Origin: an uncultured Bacilli bacterium | Lineage (GTDB): Bacteria; Bacillota_I; Bacilli_A; RF39; UBA660 | Reading direction: 5' to 3' | NCBI GenBank assembly: GCA_947625715.1 | Contig: CANQPR010000069.1 | Span: forward strand, 1 to 7,238 | Length of the DNA: 7,238 nucleotides | In this document: in pieces, positions 4,801 through 7,238 of the stretch | Position numbering within the stretch: the first letter of the stretch is position 1 | How the letters are laid out: every line of letters begins with the position of its first letter | Program-made: the position numbers and the translations under genes | The notes under the pieces: generated by a model | Seen by the model: the letters and a program-made list of their open reading frames with translations, nothing else | The model's database searches: none | What the model was told of the DNA's origin: nothing

Positions 4801-5222
4801 AAAAAGATGTTATTATAAATTTTAGAGTTAGTCCTGAAGAAAAAAACGAGATTACTTTATTTGCTGAAAAATGTAATATGAAAACATCCGAATTTATATA
4901 TCAAGCAGTAAGGGAAAAAATGCAAACAAATAAATTAAATGATAGTCAATCTCAATTCTTAAACTTATTTGATGTTGCTTTTAAAAAAAGTTTTGATCCA
5001 TTTTTTAAACAAATGATGGTGGTACAAAATAGAATTGAATTTGATTCTAGGTGGTTATTAAAACAACAAGATATTTTTATGCAACATTTAAAAATTCCAC
5101 AAACAAAAGAAGAACTTGTTGTGTCTGTTATACCACACCCTATTACAGAAAAAGCCGAAGAATTGGTACTTAAAGATTTAAGAAAAATGTCATCTAATAA
5201 AAAGGAATTAGAAGATGAGTAA
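4797..5222 (+). CDS. RHH relaxosome accessory protein (MobC-like role)
   Basis: A 141-residue protein from ATA 4797. Residues 5-41 are a textbook RHH domain: strand VIINFRV (5-11), S-P-E-E opening helix A (residues 13-26), a turn around NMKTSEF, and helix B to about residue 41. The only ATG choice (4878, codon 28) deletes the strand and helix A, leaving a non-functional half domain, which argues strongly for the ATA start. The remaining hundred residues look helical (FLNLFDVAFKKSFDPFFKQM) with an acidic, Lys-rich end, probably for oligomerisation or relaxase contact. It overlaps the relaxase gene by 8 nt (ATGAGTAA). This order, RHH protein then relaxase, is typical of MobC-type accessories that help the relaxase bind and nick oriT. 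The role is inferred from domain and context. Confidence 0.8.
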   Translation: MKKDVIINFRVSPEEKNEITLFAEKCNMKTSEFIYQAVREKMQTNKLNDSQSQFLNLFDVAFKKSFDPFFKQMMVVQNRIEFDSRWLLKQQDIFMQHLKIPQTKEELVVSVIPHPITEKAEELVLKDLRKMSSNKKELEDE

Positions 5223-6666
5223 GAGTGCCATAGTATTTAATATGGAGTACAAGACTCCTAAAAATAAAAGTGTTGGTCTTTCTAAATGGATTAGTTATGC
5301 ATCTCAAAAACAAAAAGCTGATTCTTCAAGTATTGATGAATATAATTTATTAAAAGATTTTGCTTTATATTCTAATAAGGAAACTTATCTTACTGAAGAT
5401 GATGAGACTTTTTTATGGACATCAAATGGTGACATTTTAAAAAAAGATGCTCTTGCTAAAGTTAAAGATATGTCTAATAAAGGATTGTTTTGGCGAGGTT
5501 TTATTTCATTCCCATCTGACTTTGCTTTGGAACATGGATTGGTAACAAAAATTGATTTTTATAGTCTTACTAATAATATTATGCCATCTTTGATTGTAGA
5601 CATGGGACTTGATATTAATAATGTTGAGTGGTTGTGTGCTTTGCATAGAGATACACCATCTCATCCCCATATTCATTTTTGCATATATGAAAAAATACCA
5701 ACTAAAAGAATTGGTCAGTATCCTAAATCGGTTATATATAATTGTAAAAGTAATATTGCTAATTATTTAATTGATAATAGAAAATTCTATGAACTTCGTG
5801 ATCAGACTTTCACTAATATTACAGGATCTATTTCTAAAAATGAATTAAATAAAATTAGATCCCAACGATTATTTAGTGATAAATATCGTAAGGAGTTAAA
5901 TAAAATGTTGTTAAACTTTTATGATACCCTACCGAAAAATGGGCGATTACAATATAATTCAAAAAATATGATTATGTATAAAAAAGATTTAGATTCTATT
6001 ATAGAATATATTTTATTACATGATTCTGTTAAGTATGATTATGCTAAATATTTAAGACTCTTGGAAACCCATCAAAAAGAACTTAATGATTTGTATGGTC
6101 AGTCAGATAGTAATAAAAACAGAAAGTATTATAACGACCAATTAAATAGATTATATGCCAAGATTGGTAATGAAATATTACAAAATTATAAAAGATATCA
6201 AGCTATGTCTTTTATGGATCGTGAAAAGGAATTCTTAAAAAAGCATATTCAGGAACTTGATTTTAAAAGTAGAAGTGATTATGTTAAAGATGATACTAAA
6301 AAAAATATTGCAAAGGATTTATATAAAATATGTACTATTGCAGGTCTTAATAACAATCAAATGAAAAAAGTTTTTCAAAGATGGTTAAAAAAATCTAAAT
6401 ATGATTATGATGTTGATTCTTTAATAATGTCTGTATCTTCATTAGATTGTGAAATGTCAATTAAAGAATATTACGATGCCTTAAAAAAATTGGGATATGA
6501 TTCTACTCGTTATAATAAATTAAAGAATAAAAATTTTTATCGAGAGCTTAATTATAAAAGATTTATTAATCAAGCTGTTAATCATTTAATGTATGAGTTA
6601 GATCAAGAAGAAAAACAAATTATTAGTGAGATGCAATATGAATTGGATGGTGATTATATTAAATAA
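5215..6666 (+). CDS. MobL/MobP2-like conjugative relaxase (HUH type)
   Basis: The relaxase nicks one strand at oriT, stays covalently bound to the 5' end and guides it to the recipient. It has 483 residues; ATG 5215 has AAGGA (5202-5206) 8 nt upstream. The N-terminus (SAIVFNMEYKTP, then KWISYAS) and the stretch GLFWRGFISFPSDFALEHGL (residues 90-109) match my memory of MobL/MobP2 proteins. The metal-binding motif is H144-R-D146, then H152-I-H154 (ALHRDTPSHPHIHFCIYEK), the HxD...HxH arrangement of MOBP-type enzymes. Y28 in the SYAS segment is a plausible catalytic tyrosine but is not proven. From about residue 215 on the protein is Lys/Asn/Tyr-rich and helical, a probable DNA- or partner-binding region, without a visible helicase or primase motif. 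Its stop overlaps the next start (TAATG), so the unknown downstream gene is coupled to it. Confidence 0.88.
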   Translation: MSKSAIVFNMEYKTPKNKSVGLSKWISYASQKQKADSSSIDEYNLLKDFALYSNKETYLTEDDETFLWTSNGDILKKDALAKVKDMSNKGLFWRGFISFPSDFALEHGLVTKIDFYSLTNNIMPSLIVDMGLDINNVEWLCALHRDTPSHPHIHFCIYEKIPTKRIGQYPKSVIYNCKSNIANYLIDNRKFYELRDQTFTNITGSISKNELNKIRSQRLFSDKYRKELNKMLLNFYDTLPKNGRLQYNSKNMIMYKKDLDSIIEYILLHDSVKYDYAKYLRLLETHQKELNDLYGQSDSNKNRKYYNDQLNRLYAKIGNEILQNYKRYQAMSFMDREKEFLKKHIQELDFKSRSDYVKDDTKKNIAKDLYKICTIAGLNNNQMKKVFQRWLKKSKYDYDVDSLIMSVSSLDCEMSIKEYYDALKKLGYDSTRYNKLKNKNFYRELNYKRFINQAVNHLMYELDQEEKQIISEMQYELDGDYIK

Positions 6667-7238
6667 TGTATGTTATAGATATTACTCGTGATTATGGGAG
6701 TACAGATATGCTATGTGGTGTTGATTCAATGGACGCTAAATCTAAAACTATAAATTATATAATGGATTATGCATTAGCAAATTATAATCTATCTCTTGAT
6801 CGAGAGGTTTTAGATCAAAATTTAAATATAGATAAATTTTCTTTAAATAATTTTTTGAAAGAAAATTATTCTATTACAATTGATAATGATTTGTTAATTC
6901 AATCTATACCTACTGATAAAAAGCATTGTTTGTTTTTAAAGTATATGGATAGTAAATCTGATTTTCCTACCATTTACACTTTTCATAAAAGAGAGATAAA
7001 TAAAGCTAAAAGCCTTTTAAAATTTTTAGTAAATGATGCTCTTATTGATATATATCAAGATAACTTATCGGAGTATGAAAAGTTAAAAATTAAAGATAAT
7101 GCAGGTATTATTGATACTGTATATCCTAAATTAAATATTGCTTGTAAGATTGTGTCGTTGTATAATGGTGGTATGTTTTTGGAAGAATTATTAAATAATA
7201 CTTGTTCTCTGAAACAATTGGAATGTTACAATTCACAG
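6666..7238 (+). CDS. Unknown protein downstream of the relaxase (3'-truncated)
   Basis: An open frame starts at ATG 6666, overlapping the relaxase stop (TAATG), and runs without a stop to the window end, giving 191 codons so far. Beginning MYVIDITRDYGSTDMLCGVD, it continues with polar, mixed alpha/beta-looking sequence containing KKHCLFLKYMDSKSDFPTIY and EINKAKSLLKFLVNDALIDI. I see no membrane segment, zinc cluster or nucleotide-binding motif and do not recognise a family. An ATA in frame directly before the ATG (6663) could also be the start; GGTGA at 6649-6653 is the nearest ribosome-binding-like sequence and suits the ATA (9 nt) better than the ATG (12 nt). Position implies co-expression with the relaxosome genes. 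Confidence 0.75.
   Translation, partial: MYVIDITRDYGSTDMLCGVDSMDAKSKTINYIMDYALANYNLSLDREVLDQNLNIDKFSLNNFLKENYSITIDNDLLIQSIPTDKKHCLFLKYMDSKSDFPTIYTFHKREINKAKSLLKFLVNDALIDIYQDNLSEYEKLKIKDNAGIIDTVYPKLNIACKIVSLYNGGMFLEELLNNTCSLKQLECYNSQ

Noticed and set aside
772..6666. Mycoplasma-type code with TGA as Trp
   Set aside because: Fifteen Trp codons are all TGG and the long frames contain no internal TGA; an AT-rich code-4 genome would use TGA for most Trp.

Overview
This is an AT-rich, tightly packed piece of a conjugative or mobilizable element (plasmid or ICE), most probably from a low-GC Bacillota host. The evidence is very AT-biased codon use, strong GGAGG-type ribosome binding sites, a VirB4-type ATPase of the Gram-positive type IV secretion family, and a MobL/MobP2-like relaxase with small ribbon-helix-helix (RHH) partners. 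Trp is always TGG in the genes I translated, so the code is not the Mycoplasma one. I cannot name a species.

Layout: all genes are on the + strand, in two blocks. Block 1 (1-4252) holds the C-terminal end of an unknown gene, a DUF4313-like protein, a small RHH-like protein, the VirB4 ATPase, a membrane-anchored M23 endopeptidase and two small unknown proteins. Its genes overlap or nearly touch, so it is one operon driven from upstream of the window. Block 2 (4621-7238) holds two RHH proteins, the relaxase and the 5' part of an unknown gene. The only gap (4253-4605) is packed with regulatory DNA: a long AT-rich imperfect inverted repeat, a terminator-like hairpin, four copies of a TGTAWTACA motif, a perfect 8-bp hairpin followed by an IncP-type nic consensus (TATCCTG|C) that I read as oriT, a candidate promoter and an operator-like inverted repeat.

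How it fits together: the RHH protein(s) and relaxase would form the relaxosome at oriT. VirB4 would power the mating channel, and the M23 enzyme would open the peptidoglycan for it. The coupling protein and the VirB6/VirB8-type channel genes are not in this window.

The most unusual signal is translation initiation. Five of ten visible gene starts (196, 772, 3732, 4621, 4797) appear to use ATA. In each case ATA lies 6-8 nt behind a Shine-Dalgarno sequence, while the nearest in-frame ATG is absent, lacks a ribosome binding site, sits on top of it, or cuts off conserved sequence. One of these genes (3732-3998) has no ATG, GTG or TTG near its 5' end. Standard gene callers do not consider ATA, so these genes would be truncated or missed.
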